Part shown: in pieces, positions 1-7,295 of the stretch
Layout of the letters: the number at the start of each line of letters is the position of its first letter
How positions within the stretch are numbered: the first letter of the stretch is position 1
From: CAZJUP01 sp964549275
Lineage (GTDB): Bacteria > Fidelibacterota > Marinisomatia > Marinisomatales > TCS55
Assembly: GCA_964549275.1 (NCBI GenBank)
Contig: CAZJUP010000026.1
Coordinates: 1-18,707 of the forward strand
Direction: 5' to 3'
Length of the DNA: 18,707 bases
The notes under the pieces: generated by a model
Database searches by the model: none
What the model saw: the letters and a program-made list of their open reading frames with translations, nothing else
What the model was told of the DNA's origin: nothing
Position numbers and translations under genes: made by a program

Positions 1-27
1 CAGCCCAGACTGGGAACAGTTTCGCCC

Positions 28-58
28 GATGGAGCTGGAGCAAAGCGACAGCTCCATC
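28..58. repeat. Perfect 10-bp inverted repeat (hairpin)
   Basis: GATGGAGCTG (28-37) and CAGCTCCATC (49-58) are exact reverse complements around an 11-nt loop. A second small dyad, CCCAG-A-CTGGG, lies at 4-14. The hairpin is 21 nt past the stop of the minus-strand ORF at 79-234, so it could act as a transcript end. However, no T-run follows on either strand, so a standard intrinsic terminator is not supported. It could also be part of a dispersed repeat cut by the window edge. Confidence 0.5.
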
Positions 59-78
59 CATGTATATACGACTTGGCT

Positions 79-234
79 TTAAGTGTATATCGCACTCAAA
101 CAGCCGGTTATACAATTTTCGTTATTTTCCTTTATCTTATTAGTAATACGTAAGTTATCACCATAATTACTCTTATTTTCATTCTGTTTATACTGCAAAA
201 ATCGCCGTATAAGCATTTTTGTATCTTTTCTCAT
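79..234 (-). CDS. Small basic protein, unknown (51 aa)
   Basis: This is a 51-codon reading frame starting at ATG (234-232) with a strong ribosome binding site, AGGAG at 242-246, seven bases upstream of the start. It ends in TAA at 81-79. The product is Lys/Arg/Asn-rich (it starts MRKDTKMLIRRF), with two cysteines spaced CxxxC near the C terminus (C41, C45). There is no signal peptide, no membrane segment and no family I recognise. It may be a real small protein, or the first part of a gene that has decayed, since nothing recognisable follows on the same strand. The well-placed ribosome binding site is the main support; short length and lack of a recognised homologue keep confidence low. Confidence 0.35.
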   Translation of the reverse strand: MRKDTKMLIRRFLQYKQNENKSNYGDNLRITNKIKENNENCITGCLSAIYT

Positions 235-370
235 AAATTATCTCCTGGGGCAAATACCTCAAAAATAGGGTCAATAATTTTACCCCAATCCCGAAGTACG
301 GGTTTTTCTTCCAGTATATTACTCTCTCGACAAAGGGATAAAATTTGAGGCTTGAGGATGCTTTGTTGAG

Positions 371-445
371 TCAAAATGGAGCACACCTTCCCCTATTGGC
401 ATTTTCACTCCAATCATACACTCTCCATAGAAAAGAAATAAACAT
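371..445 (-). CDS. Micro-ORF behind a perfect ribosome binding site (24 aa)
   Basis: ATG at 445-443 is preceded by AGGAGG (453-458) at a seven-base spacing, the strongest ribosome binding site in the window. The frame encodes 24 residues (starting MFISFLWRVYDW) and stops at TGA 373-371. A second frame from ATG 417 (stop 321-319) overlaps it one base out of register. This may be a micro-protein or leader peptide, or the first codons of a gene truncated by a frameshift. No family is recognised. Confidence 0.3.
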   Translation of the reverse strand: MFISFLWRVYDWSENANRGRCAPF

Positions 446-499
446 AAATCAGCCTCCTATTAGTTTTTGTGTTTTTAATATTCAGCTATGCACTAAAAG

Positions 500-529
500 A
501 ATATACACCGCCGTTTCATATTTGCGCAA
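500..529 (-). promoter_or_regulatory. Possible sigma70-like promoter for the 445 micro-ORF
   Basis: Reading the minus strand, TTGCGC (529-524) and TATATT (505-500) are separated by 18 bases and lie about 55 bases upstream of the AGGAGG-led ATG at 445. The -10 is close to consensus and the -35 is poor. This is weak by-eye evidence. Confidence 0.2.
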
Positions 530-629
530 CAGGGCGAATGGGGAGTTTTAAAGAAATCAACCTCTGGTTAAAATCCAGATATAATTTTAGTCCCCTGACC
601 CAACCACCCCAGAAAATGTTTTGACCGGG

Positions 630-872
630 TTATTTCATAATCAGAAGGACAATCCACGGCGTAAAATTAAATACAGTAACCAGCAGCTTATAGTTCGCAA
701 AATAGGACTGCATATATTTCAAGGATTCGGCCTCATCCAGATTAAACAATCGTTTTTGCACACGACAAACAAAACCCTTCATAGAAAATGCCGCGACTGC
801 TGTAATGATATAAACGCCCAAATTGATAATCATGCACCAAAAGAAAAAATCTTGCAATTGGTTTAAATCCAT
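630..872 (-). CDS. DUF6868-type small inner-membrane protein
   Basis: The 80-residue protein has two predicted membrane helices, about residues 9-30 and 60-79, joined by a basic, amphipathic loop (about 35-58). The pattern LQDFFFWCMIINLG near the N terminus and FNFTPWIVLLIMK at the C terminus match my memory of the DUF6868 family, small two-helix membrane proteins of unknown function. The start ATG at 872-870 has AGGAG at 879-883 with a six-base spacing, which decides this strand over the antisense frame at 621-866. It stands alone: about 100 bases separate it from the operon end at 971. The function is unknown and the family call is from pattern memory only. Confidence 0.75.
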   Translation of the reverse strand: MDLNQLQDFFFWCMIINLGVYIITAVAAFSMKGFVCRVQKRLFNLDEAESLKYMQSYFANYKLLVTVFNFTPWIVLLIMK

Positions 873-970
873 TTGAAACTCCTCATTGTTTTTACTCTAA
901 AGAATAATACCCGGTTTTTGGTTACGATTCAAGGGAATTACCCTTCTCTTCCAATTCGTTATTAAGACTC

Positions 971-2212
971 CTAATACAAAATAAAATCCAGGCGGGAATT
1001 AAAAGTCTCCAATTCCCCCAGTTTTTCTCCCGTAGCATTGAACCTCAGCAGTTTCCACTCAAAGGCTTGTTGAACAAATATGCCCGTCTCCCCTTCAGAC
1101 GGCACCACCTGAATATTGTACAGCCATTGTACAGAATCGTTAAGAATAATGACAGGATTCTCCGGATTTTCTAAGGGCAGAACTCCCGTCTCCCAGTCTG
1201 AAACACCTCCCCTGCTCCCTGTATAATAGCAGTCCCCGGTTTCGGGATGAATACTGATATCATGGATAAAGAGGTGCGTCCGGTATCGATATTGCTCCCC
1301 CTGGGGCGTTTGTTTCATGATTCCGTTTTCTGTGGTGACCCACACACCCCCGTTTATGGGATCGGCTTTCAACGGCCCGGGATTAGGGATATTTTCAATT
1401 TCTACCATAATCTGACCGAGAGGAGAAACACGGATAACTTTATTCTGTTCATTCAAAGATATCCAGAGGGATTCCGTTTGGGTATCGAAAGCTAATTCTG
1501 AAGAAAGGTTGGGATTCAGGCCTAAGGTCAATGTCCAGACAAGAGTCCCCTCTAAAGTGTATCCTCGCACGGTACTGTCTTCCAGCAGGATGTAGAGTTG
1601 ATTTGCCTCGTTATCCAATGCCACATCAATGGGGCTATCCGGCAGAGAAAAAAGCACCTTAATTTTTACCTCAGGCGAAACCTTGTATATGCGTTTTTCG
1701 AAATAATCTGAAACCAGGAGGTCCTTATTGATTTTTACCAAAGATCTAGGGGATTTGAATTCAAGGGTCTTTTGTTTTTGTGTGCCGTCGAATGAGATAC
1801 TGTGAAGAAAAAAATTATACATGTCTGCCACCCAAAGGGAATAGGGACCGGGAATGGTCTTTACAGGACGAGACCTACCGCTTTGAGAAAATTCCGTTAC
1901 CGCTCGGATGGCGTAAAAGTACGGTCTATTGTAGGATAAGCCGTTTTCCTGAAATTCATTGAATTCCGAAGAAAGAACATGGTGAAGTGCTAAATCCTGC
2001 GCATCCTGGCCTCTGTAAATTTCGTATGCGGCCATATGGTTTACATCAAAAGGATTCCACCGGAGGTTGACCGTATCTTTTTGGGTAATAGCTTTAAGTC
2101 CTGTAGGGGCCCCGTGGCTCAATTCGTTGGCCGGGTCCAGTGGATTCAGTCTTTCCCTGTCTTCACAACTAAAAAGAGTTAGAACTCCGCACATTAAAAG
2201 AATAATTTTCAT
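971..2212 (-). CDS. Lipoprotein with FnIII domain and beta-propeller
   Basis: The 413-residue product has a lipoprotein signal peptide (MKIILLMCGVLTLFSC; lipidated C16), then NPLDPAN, a motif common just after the Cys in FCB-group lipoproteins. Residues ~35-121 look like a fibronectin type III domain (LRWNPFD..AAYEIYRG..PYFYAIRAV). Residues ~124-413 form repeated beta-sheet units with the rhythm of an NHL/YncE/SMP-30-type propeller (SLWVADMYN, ESLWISLNEQNKVIRVSP, GGVWVTTENGIM). It is the last gene of a three-gene unit: its ATG overlaps the TGA of the gene before by four bases (ATGA, 2212-2209). It is probably an outer-membrane-attached binding or scaffold protein acting with the barrel protein encoded first in the unit. 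The ligand is unknown. No catalytic motif is seen. Confidence 0.85.
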   Translation of the reverse strand: MKIILLMCGVLTLFSCEDRERLNPLDPANELSHGAPTGLKAITQKDTVNLRWNPFDVNHMAAYEIYRGQDAQDLALHHVLSSEFNEFQENGLSYNRPYFYAIRAVTEFSQSGRSRPVKTIPGPYSLWVADMYNFFLHSISFDGTQKQKTLEFKSPRSLVKINKDLLVSDYFEKRIYKVSPEVKIKVLFSLPDSPIDVALDNEANQLYILLEDSTVRGYTLEGTLVWTLTLGLNPNLSSELAFDTQTESLWISLNEQNKVIRVSPLGQIMVEIENIPNPGPLKADPINGGVWVTTENGIMKQTPQGEQYRYRTHLFIHDISIHPETGDCYYTGSRGGVSDWETGVLPLENPENPVIILNDSVQWLYNIQVVPSEGETGIFVQQAFEWKLLRFNATGEKLGELETFNSRLDFILY

Positions 2213-2574
2213 GGAAAGAAGGCCTTCATCACCATAAGAAAACCTGCCTGAAATCCCAGGATTGAAACTGTGGTATAGCGGTCATATTTTTTGACCGTAG
2301 TATAGCGGCCGCTGATGAGGGCGGCATTCCCCTCCCTAAGGTATTTTTCATAACCCTGTTCCGCCTTTTGATGAAAATGCCAAGCCGCCGCACCGGAAAG
2401 AATCATAAGTCCCGTACCGGACAAAACCATATAAGTATTCATTTGTAATTCAGTATCTGCCGGGTGAATTTCCAATGTGTCCGGTAACCCAACCCAAGGG
2501 GGCAATTCAATCTTTTCTTGAGAAAAGACAGGAATAACCATAATCAGATAAAAAATAAGATTCCATTTCAGCAT
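2209..2574 (-). CDS. Small secreted/membrane protein, unknown (121 aa)
   Basis: The frame is open from 2610, but the likely start is the ATG at 2574-2572, which shares one base with the TAA of the upstream gene (TAATG). This gives a 121-residue protein with an N-terminal signal-like segment (MLKWNLIFYLIMVIPVFSQ). Two more hydrophobic stretches follow: about residues 50-66 and 97-117. Between them is a charged, Tyr-rich stretch (GYEKYLREGNAALISGRYTT) like the core of DUF5683-type or other small FCB membrane proteins. The gene lies between the barrel protein and the propeller lipoprotein with overlaps on both sides, so the three are probably made together. No specific function can be read from the sequence. 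Confidence 0.75.
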   Translation of the reverse strand: MLKWNLIFYLIMVIPVFSQEKIELPPWVGLPDTLEIHPADTELQMNTYMVLSGTGLMILSGAAAWHFHQKAEQGYEKYLREGNAALISGRYTTVKKYDRYTTVSILGFQAGFLMVMKAFFP

Positions 2575-5336
2575 TAGAAATCCCACCCAAAAAAGAATTG
2601 AGAAAACCAACCGGCCTGAACGGTGTTAAAGTCTGTTCTTTTTCCATAATCCCAGCGTAGAACTGCTCCGCCAAAATTGACCCTGATCCCTATCCCTGCA
2701 CTCCCTATAAAACCCGGAAAATTTTCTTCCCAGGCATTGCCCCCGTCTAAAAATAAAGCACCTCGGATTGGTCCAAATCCCAAGCTCACAGTTTCTCCAT
2801 CAACATGGAAGGATTTAGCAATGGGAAATCGAATTTCATTATTCATTAAAATATATTTCCTTCCGAAAACACCAGAAAAGGCATAACCCCGAAGTCCCCA
2901 GCTTCCGCCAATATAGTGCCGGCGAATATCCACACCATCATTCGCCAGGATAGTGGTTCTATGGGCCAGCGTAATTTTTGGCAGAGGACGATAATACATC
3001 CTTATGTCACCAAAAACAGTATAATTATGGAGTTTCCCCCGGGAATAATCAAATACGGGTGCAACAGTCACCCTCGAACGCCAGCCGTCAATGGGCCCTG
3101 TTGGACCCCACAGTGTATTGTCATGCACCCAAGAAAGTGTATTAGACCCGAGCAGAGCATTGATTTTTTTATCATGAAAATCTTTCACCGAACGCCATAC
3201 AGATGCACTGATTTCCACCCGTTTAAACGTATTTATTGGGAGATTCACGCCTCCCCTTACACCGTAACTTTGTTCAAAGAAAAAGGCCTGGTAGGGGTCA
3301 AAATAATCATTGGCAAAATAAAAGGCACTCACCGCCACATTTAACCGACGAGTCAAATCCACTTTTGTGACGGCGATATTAAATCGTTTTAAGAAATCTG
3401 AAGTGGACTGGGTGGAGTTGGCGAATAGAAAATGATAATATTGGTTTCCCAGGATGTCCGAGAGAGCTACCTGTCCGCCACCTAATAAACCAAAGTAAGG
3501 GTCGTAAGCCACCATGGTTTGAGCCAAATCAAAAGTATATTTTAACCGGTAGGGCTTTGAAGGAGATGCACTATCCGGTTCTATACTTATAGGGCGTAAC
3601 CAGCTTTTAGGTTTATTCAACTGAACCTCAACAGAATCCAAATCGGATAATGAAAAAGAGTAGATTCTGAAACCGTAATCCACAAAGAGTGTAGCCAAAA
3701 CAGAATCCGAAGCCATTATTGAAAAATCAACAACACCGATATGATAATTCGTTTCTTTTACTATCTTCTGTATCTTATTGGTATTGCTTGCGATATTCAT
3801 TCGCCAGATATTGTTTGTTCCACCTCTGGTGGAAATATAATGAAGGATATGGGGGTTTTCCGGATCCCATTTCGGGTGCCTATTTTCGTGGCCATCAATT
3901 ATAAGAGGGTAAATTTCCCCGGTTTGAAGATGAATCAGGACTATTCCCCTGTTGGGTGAAAGAGTGGTGTTAAATCGATCCGAAGAAAAAGCCACCCGGC
4001 TTCCATCACCACTAAATGCCGGATCCCTATCGGAATATATATCCCGAGTCAATTGAATTAAGCGGTGGTATGCAACCTCCCACAGGTAAATATCTTCCTG
4101 GCCGGTTTCGTCCGTACCCGTAAAGACTATTTTTTCTCCATCCGGGCTCCACTGGGGATTTCGCAGGGTTACAAGGTGTTTATCCTGAAGGGCCTCCATC
4201 TCCGTCTGGCGTTCCATATTCCAAATCACCAGGGCATCTCGCCCCTTTCTCAAAGTAGAAAAAACTGCCTGTTGTTTTGAATTAACCGAAATATTGGTTT
4301 GAAGAAGGTGCAGCGATTCCCGGTCTGCTGTTTGCTCCCCCCGAACGAGTATCCTTGAAACATCCCTGTCTATATTCCCATCGAAAATATGGGTGTACCC
4401 CTCCCTATTCGAAAGAAACACTGCATGGTTTTCCCCGGAAGAATCTTTATAATAAACCGGTGATGTAGATATTCTTCCCTCCGTCAGGGTGGTTTTTTTT
4501 GACGGGGGTGTTATTTCCCGAGATAATGAAGCTGAAAATTCTTTTTTCAGGGATTGCTCCCAGTCTGTGATGATTTCCCCGTATTTTACTCCGCAAATTT
4601 TGCTTATGGCCTGGGGAAAAGAATCATACTCCCAGTATGTTTCCATGAGTGTAATTAGAACGTCATCCCCAAACCTCCCTTCAAAATATCGTAGAAATGA
4701 TTGACCTTCTTTATAAACGATAAAGCCTCCTGCCCGTTGAAGAGGGACCAAACGATTGTACAATAAGGCATCCCGCATGACCATTTCCGCTTGGCTGTCC
4801 CATTTTATAGACCACCACTCCGCCAATCCTTCGGAAAACCACAAAGGAACGGGTGGTCTGTTCCATTTTTTAGCTTCCTTCAATTGATGGGCTATCTTAT
4901 GGTTCATAAAAACATGGACCAGTTCATGCCGTACCACATGATAGAATTCCCACATACTTCCGGTATAGGGTAAAACAACACGTCCTTTAATAAATTCAAA
5001 AAATCCTCCAACTCCTTCGGGTATTCTTGAGGGCAAAACATTTGTTTGCTGAAAATGGATGGGATCGCCGAACAGAACCAACGGAATCCTTTTTTCCGGT
5101 GTAAAACGAAATTTTTCTGCATATTCAACAAAAGCGTCTTCCGCAAATACCGCTCCCGCAGCGGCAATATCTCCAGACTTTTCAGGATAATAAATATCAA
5201 AATGCGCTGTAGACAGTGTCCTCCATGTCAGTGTGTCGTACTGAACCTTATTCCGTCCAAAATAAAACTGAGATTGGAGCAGGGTGAATAGAAAAATTCC
5301 CGCAATTAAAAGTTTTCCATAATCCCAATGTTTCAT
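2574..5336 (-). CDS. Metalloprotease-like/TolB-propeller/Omp85-barrel fusion protein
   Basis: The 920-residue chain has an N-terminal hydrophobic signal (~9-22). Residues ~40-270 are a peptidase-MA-like gluzincin: HELVH at 137-141 (zinc ligands and catalytic Glu) followed by WFSEGLAEWW with E169/E173, the usual third-ligand position. Residues ~280-570 contain PD40/TolB-type propeller blades (NPQWSPDGEKIVFTG, DPAFSGDGSRVAFSSDR, HPKWDPENPHILHY). Residues ~595-920 form an Omp85/BamA-type barrel: it has GGSWGLRGY at 810-818, equivalent to the loop-6 VRGF/Y motif, the late-strand pattern GIGIRVNFGGAVLRWDYG, and a C-terminal Phe. No POTRA domains are seen. The start is set by ATG 5336 with AAAGG six bases upstream. 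It is first gene of the 5336-971 unit. It is likely an outer-membrane protein with a periplasmic or surface protease-propeller head; activity and substrate are inferred. Confidence 0.88.
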   Translation of the reverse strand: MKHWDYGKLLIAGIFLFTLLQSQFYFGRNKVQYDTLTWRTLSTAHFDIYYPEKSGDIAAAGAVFAEDAFVEYAEKFRFTPEKRIPLVLFGDPIHFQQTNVLPSRIPEGVGGFFEFIKGRVVLPYTGSMWEFYHVVRHELVHVFMNHKIAHQLKEAKKWNRPPVPLWFSEGLAEWWSIKWDSQAEMVMRDALLYNRLVPLQRAGGFIVYKEGQSFLRYFEGRFGDDVLITLMETYWEYDSFPQAISKICGVKYGEIITDWEQSLKKEFSASLSREITPPSKKTTLTEGRISTSPVYYKDSSGENHAVFLSNREGYTHIFDGNIDRDVSRILVRGEQTADRESLHLLQTNISVNSKQQAVFSTLRKGRDALVIWNMERQTEMEALQDKHLVTLRNPQWSPDGEKIVFTGTDETGQEDIYLWEVAYHRLIQLTRDIYSDRDPAFSGDGSRVAFSSDRFNTTLSPNRGIVLIHLQTGEIYPLIIDGHENRHPKWDPENPHILHYISTRGGTNNIWRMNIASNTNKIQKIVKETNYHIGVVDFSIMASDSVLATLFVDYGFRIYSFSLSDLDSVEVQLNKPKSWLRPISIEPDSASPSKPYRLKYTFDLAQTMVAYDPYFGLLGGGQVALSDILGNQYYHFLFANSTQSTSDFLKRFNIAVTKVDLTRRLNVAVSAFYFANDYFDPYQAFFFEQSYGVRGGVNLPINTFKRVEISASVWRSVKDFHDKKINALLGSNTLSWVHDNTLWGPTGPIDGWRSRVTVAPVFDYSRGKLHNYTVFGDIRMYYRPLPKITLAHRTTILANDGVDIRRHYIGGSWGLRGYAFSGVFGRKYILMNNEIRFPIAKSFHVDGETVSLGFGPIRGALFLDGGNAWEENFPGFIGSAGIGIRVNFGGAVLRWDYGKRTDFNTVQAGWFSQFFFGWDF

Positions 5337-5496
5337 AGCTGACCTTTGAACTTATTGAAACTATAAAGCAGGAAAAAGAAAATTCGTTTGTTTTGTCTTC
5401 AGTAAGATAATCTTTCCTGTTACAGCAGCTATTTCCAAATCGTATAACCCATTGTTCTAATGTAATTTAATGGATGGGAAAAATAATTGAATCAGC
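5337..5496. other. Divergent intergenic region
   Basis: These 160 bases separate the start of the minus-strand barrel operon (5336) and of the plus-strand fusion gene (5497), so both promoters should lie here. I see AT-rich blocks (for example TATAGT read on the minus strand, and GATAAT and TATAAC on the plus strand) but no pair with convincing -35/-10 spacing. An eight-codon frame ending ATGA overlaps the ATG at 5497 but has no ribosome binding site. Confidence 0.5.
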
Positions 5497-7284
5497 ATGA
5501 AACCTCATATTTTCATTATCGGCTCCCCTTCTCTGGACCAATTGACACTTAAGGGTAGAACACATCATTCTGTGGGTGGGGCAGGACTATATACAGCCTT
5601 GGCCGCGGTTCAGTCCGGTGCCCATGTGACATTATTTGCCCCAAAACCAAACCCTTTACCTCCAGAATTTGAATTTATAGAAAAATACATCCATTGGATC
5701 GGTCCGGAAATTCTTCCGGAAAATGTTCCCAGATTCCATATTCAACACGGCAAAAAAGAGACAAAATATACCCAAGCATTTTTTGGCGCTGAAGAAACAC
5801 TTTCTCCAAAAGAACTCCCCCATGACCTTTCACACTTCAGTTTAATCCATTGCGTTCCGCTGGGCAATGCCAAAACTCAACTTCGTTTTATAGAATCCAT
5901 AAAAAAACGGGGAGCACGTGTTGTCTCCGCCGGTACCGCATTATCTATTATCGAAAATGATCCGGATGCCGTCCAACAAGTCTATAATCAAACGGACCTG
6001 TTTTTCATGAACCAACAGGAAGCAGAATTTCTTTCCAATCATTTCAACATCACTCCGCAATCTCCAAAAAAAATTTTACTGACTACTCATGGTGAAGATG
6101 GGGTGTTAATCCAGACTGGAGATTTTAATACTCACATCGCTTCCTATTCTTCAAATGTTTTAGACCCCACCGGGGCTGGAGATACCTTTTGCGGTACAGT
6201 CCTGGCAGAACTATCTCAAGGGAATCATCCCGTGATGTCCGCAAAGAAAGGCGCACAATTATCAGCCACAATGATACAAGGCATAGGCCCTGAAAAACTC
6301 CTGAATAAATCGCAAACAGCCTATGAAGATTCTGAAAAACACGTATCCATCAATAAAGACCAAGTCCGACGCATTGCTTCTCTTATCACGAATTTAGATG
6401 AAGCAGAACCGTATAATTTTATAGGCCCATCCCTTCCTCCGGAAAATTACCCCCATACCCTCGATTTCTTTTTTGTCACAACCCTGCAGCAATTCAGTTT
6501 CTGGGAAGAACATAAAGGTCAATACAAGGCCCCATTGATTGGCACTATGGATGGTCAAGAATTGAAAGGGGCTTTTTACCTTTTTCAAGCTTATTGGAAA
6601 CGGTTGCAAGATAATCCCGATTTTTTCACACCGGAACAACAGGCAAGGCAATCCCGTGGAGATATGATCGATTTATTTAAAAGTGATCATGGCGAAGATT
6701 TAATGCCGGCATTAGATCTCCACCTTGAAATGGCCCATGCCTATGGGAATACAATGTTGACATTGGGATGGACTCCGGAAAACATCCTTCAAATGGCACA
6801 GTCATCTGACACCCCACTGAAAACTTTTTTACAGCTTTTGGATTTTGTGGGAGGTTACCGCGAAGACCCCCTTCGGAAAAAAAGTGCTCTATTGGCATTA
6901 ATTCTTGAACAACGGCCCGAGCATTTTCTTTCTTTTGGTAAAAGGGAACAGCTTCCTCCCGTGATTGATTATCATTGTATGAGGGCCAATTTAAGATTGG
7001 GGATGGTTGACATCATCAATGGTGATTTACAAAAAAAATTAAGAAGCCGAGGCGCAGTTTCAGCCGAAGAAGAATGGGCCGTACGACACAAAGTATATGA
7101 AGCAGTTGCCCTTCTTCCTGAGTTATCCGGACGTTCCATGGGTACTGTGGATTGGTTTTTCTTTATGTCGCGAAAACGGTGTCCGGAGATGACAGAGCCC
7201 CTGTGTTCAATATGCCCGGCGGACTCAGTTTGCGCTCAAAGAACAGAACTTTTTCAACCGGTAATCCGCACGTCATTTTATTGA
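5497..7284 (+). CDS. PfkB-family kinase fused to queuosine-salvage-like (DUF2419/Qng1) domain
   Basis: The 595-residue protein has two parts. Residues ~1-265 are a ribokinase/PfkB-family sugar or nucleoside kinase: substrate-side GGAG at 27-30 and the ATP/catalytic signature DPTGAGDTFCG at 223-233 with catalytic Asp229. Residues ~285-595 resemble the queuosine 5'-phosphate N-glycosidase family (DUF2419, Qng1): LDFFFVTTLQQFSFW (322-336), a KKSALLALIL helix (461-470), PVIDYHCMRANLRLG (488-502, cf. the family's ADYRVPQ block), EEEWAVR (524-530) and VDWFFF (551-556). Unlike eukaryotic Qng1 as I know it, the C terminus has C562-x7-C570-x2-C573-x5-C579, like the [4Fe-4S] loop of Nth/MutY glycosylases. 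The start ATG 5497 has only a weak upstream GGGA. It is the only plus-strand gene. The kinase call is firm, the glycosidase-like call is pattern-based, and the substrate is inferred. Confidence 0.82.
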   Translation: MKPHIFIIGSPSLDQLTLKGRTHHSVGGAGLYTALAAVQSGAHVTLFAPKPNPLPPEFEFIEKYIHWIGPEILPENVPRFHIQHGKKETKYTQAFFGAEETLSPKELPHDLSHFSLIHCVPLGNAKTQLRFIESIKKRGARVVSAGTALSIIENDPDAVQQVYNQTDLFFMNQQEAEFLSNHFNITPQSPKKILLTTHGEDGVLIQTGDFNTHIASYSSNVLDPTGAGDTFCGTVLAELSQGNHPVMSAKKGAQLSATMIQGIGPEKLLNKSQTAYEDSEKHVSINKDQVRRIASLITNLDEAEPYNFIGPSLPPENYPHTLDFFFVTTLQQFSFWEEHKGQYKAPLIGTMDGQELKGAFYLFQAYWKRLQDNPDFFTPEQQARQSRGDMIDLFKSDHGEDLMPALDLHLEMAHAYGNTMLTLGWTPENILQMAQSSDTPLKTFLQLLDFVGGYREDPLRKKSALLALILEQRPEHFLSFGKREQLPPVIDYHCMRANLRLGMVDIINGDLQKKLRSRGAVSAEEEWAVRHKVYEAVALLPELSGRSMGTVDWFFFMSRKRCPEMTEPLCSICPADSVCAQRTELFQPVIRTSFY

Positions 7285-7295
7285 TCCGGTCAATT

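Larger units (their letters stand above)
235..629. other. Gene-poor AT-rich stretch
   Basis: No ordinary gene is visible here. The plus-strand frame at 345-551 has no ribosome binding site and an unprotein-like composition. On the minus strand there is one very short ORF behind a perfect AGGAGG (listed separately) and an overlapping 32-codon frame at 319-417. A 5-bp stem, TCTGG/CCAGA at 563-567 and 575-579, lies 50-65 bases downstream of the DUF6868-type gene and could be a weak transcript end for it. The region could be decayed coding sequence. Confidence 0.5.

Noticed and set aside
1..82. Possible end of a plus-strand gene entering from the left edge (second frame, stop TAA 80-82)
   Set aside because: Three frames on the two strands are open over the same 80 bases, and the peptide matches no family I can name; openness over so short a stretch is not evidence.
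345..551. 68-codon plus-strand frame in the left gene-poor region
   Set aside because: No ribosome binding site, no recognisable composition or motif, and it overlaps better-supported minus-strand start signals.
621..866. 81-codon plus-strand frame
   Set aside because: Antisense shadow of the DUF6868-type gene, which has AGGAG and membrane helices.
2916..3344. 142-codon plus-strand frame
   Set aside because: Antisense to the barrel region of the 920-residue protein; no start signal and Pro/His/Ile-rich shadow composition.
5473..5499. Eight-codon upstream frame ending ATGA at the fusion-gene start
   Set aside because: No ribosome binding site and such short overlaps are common by chance.
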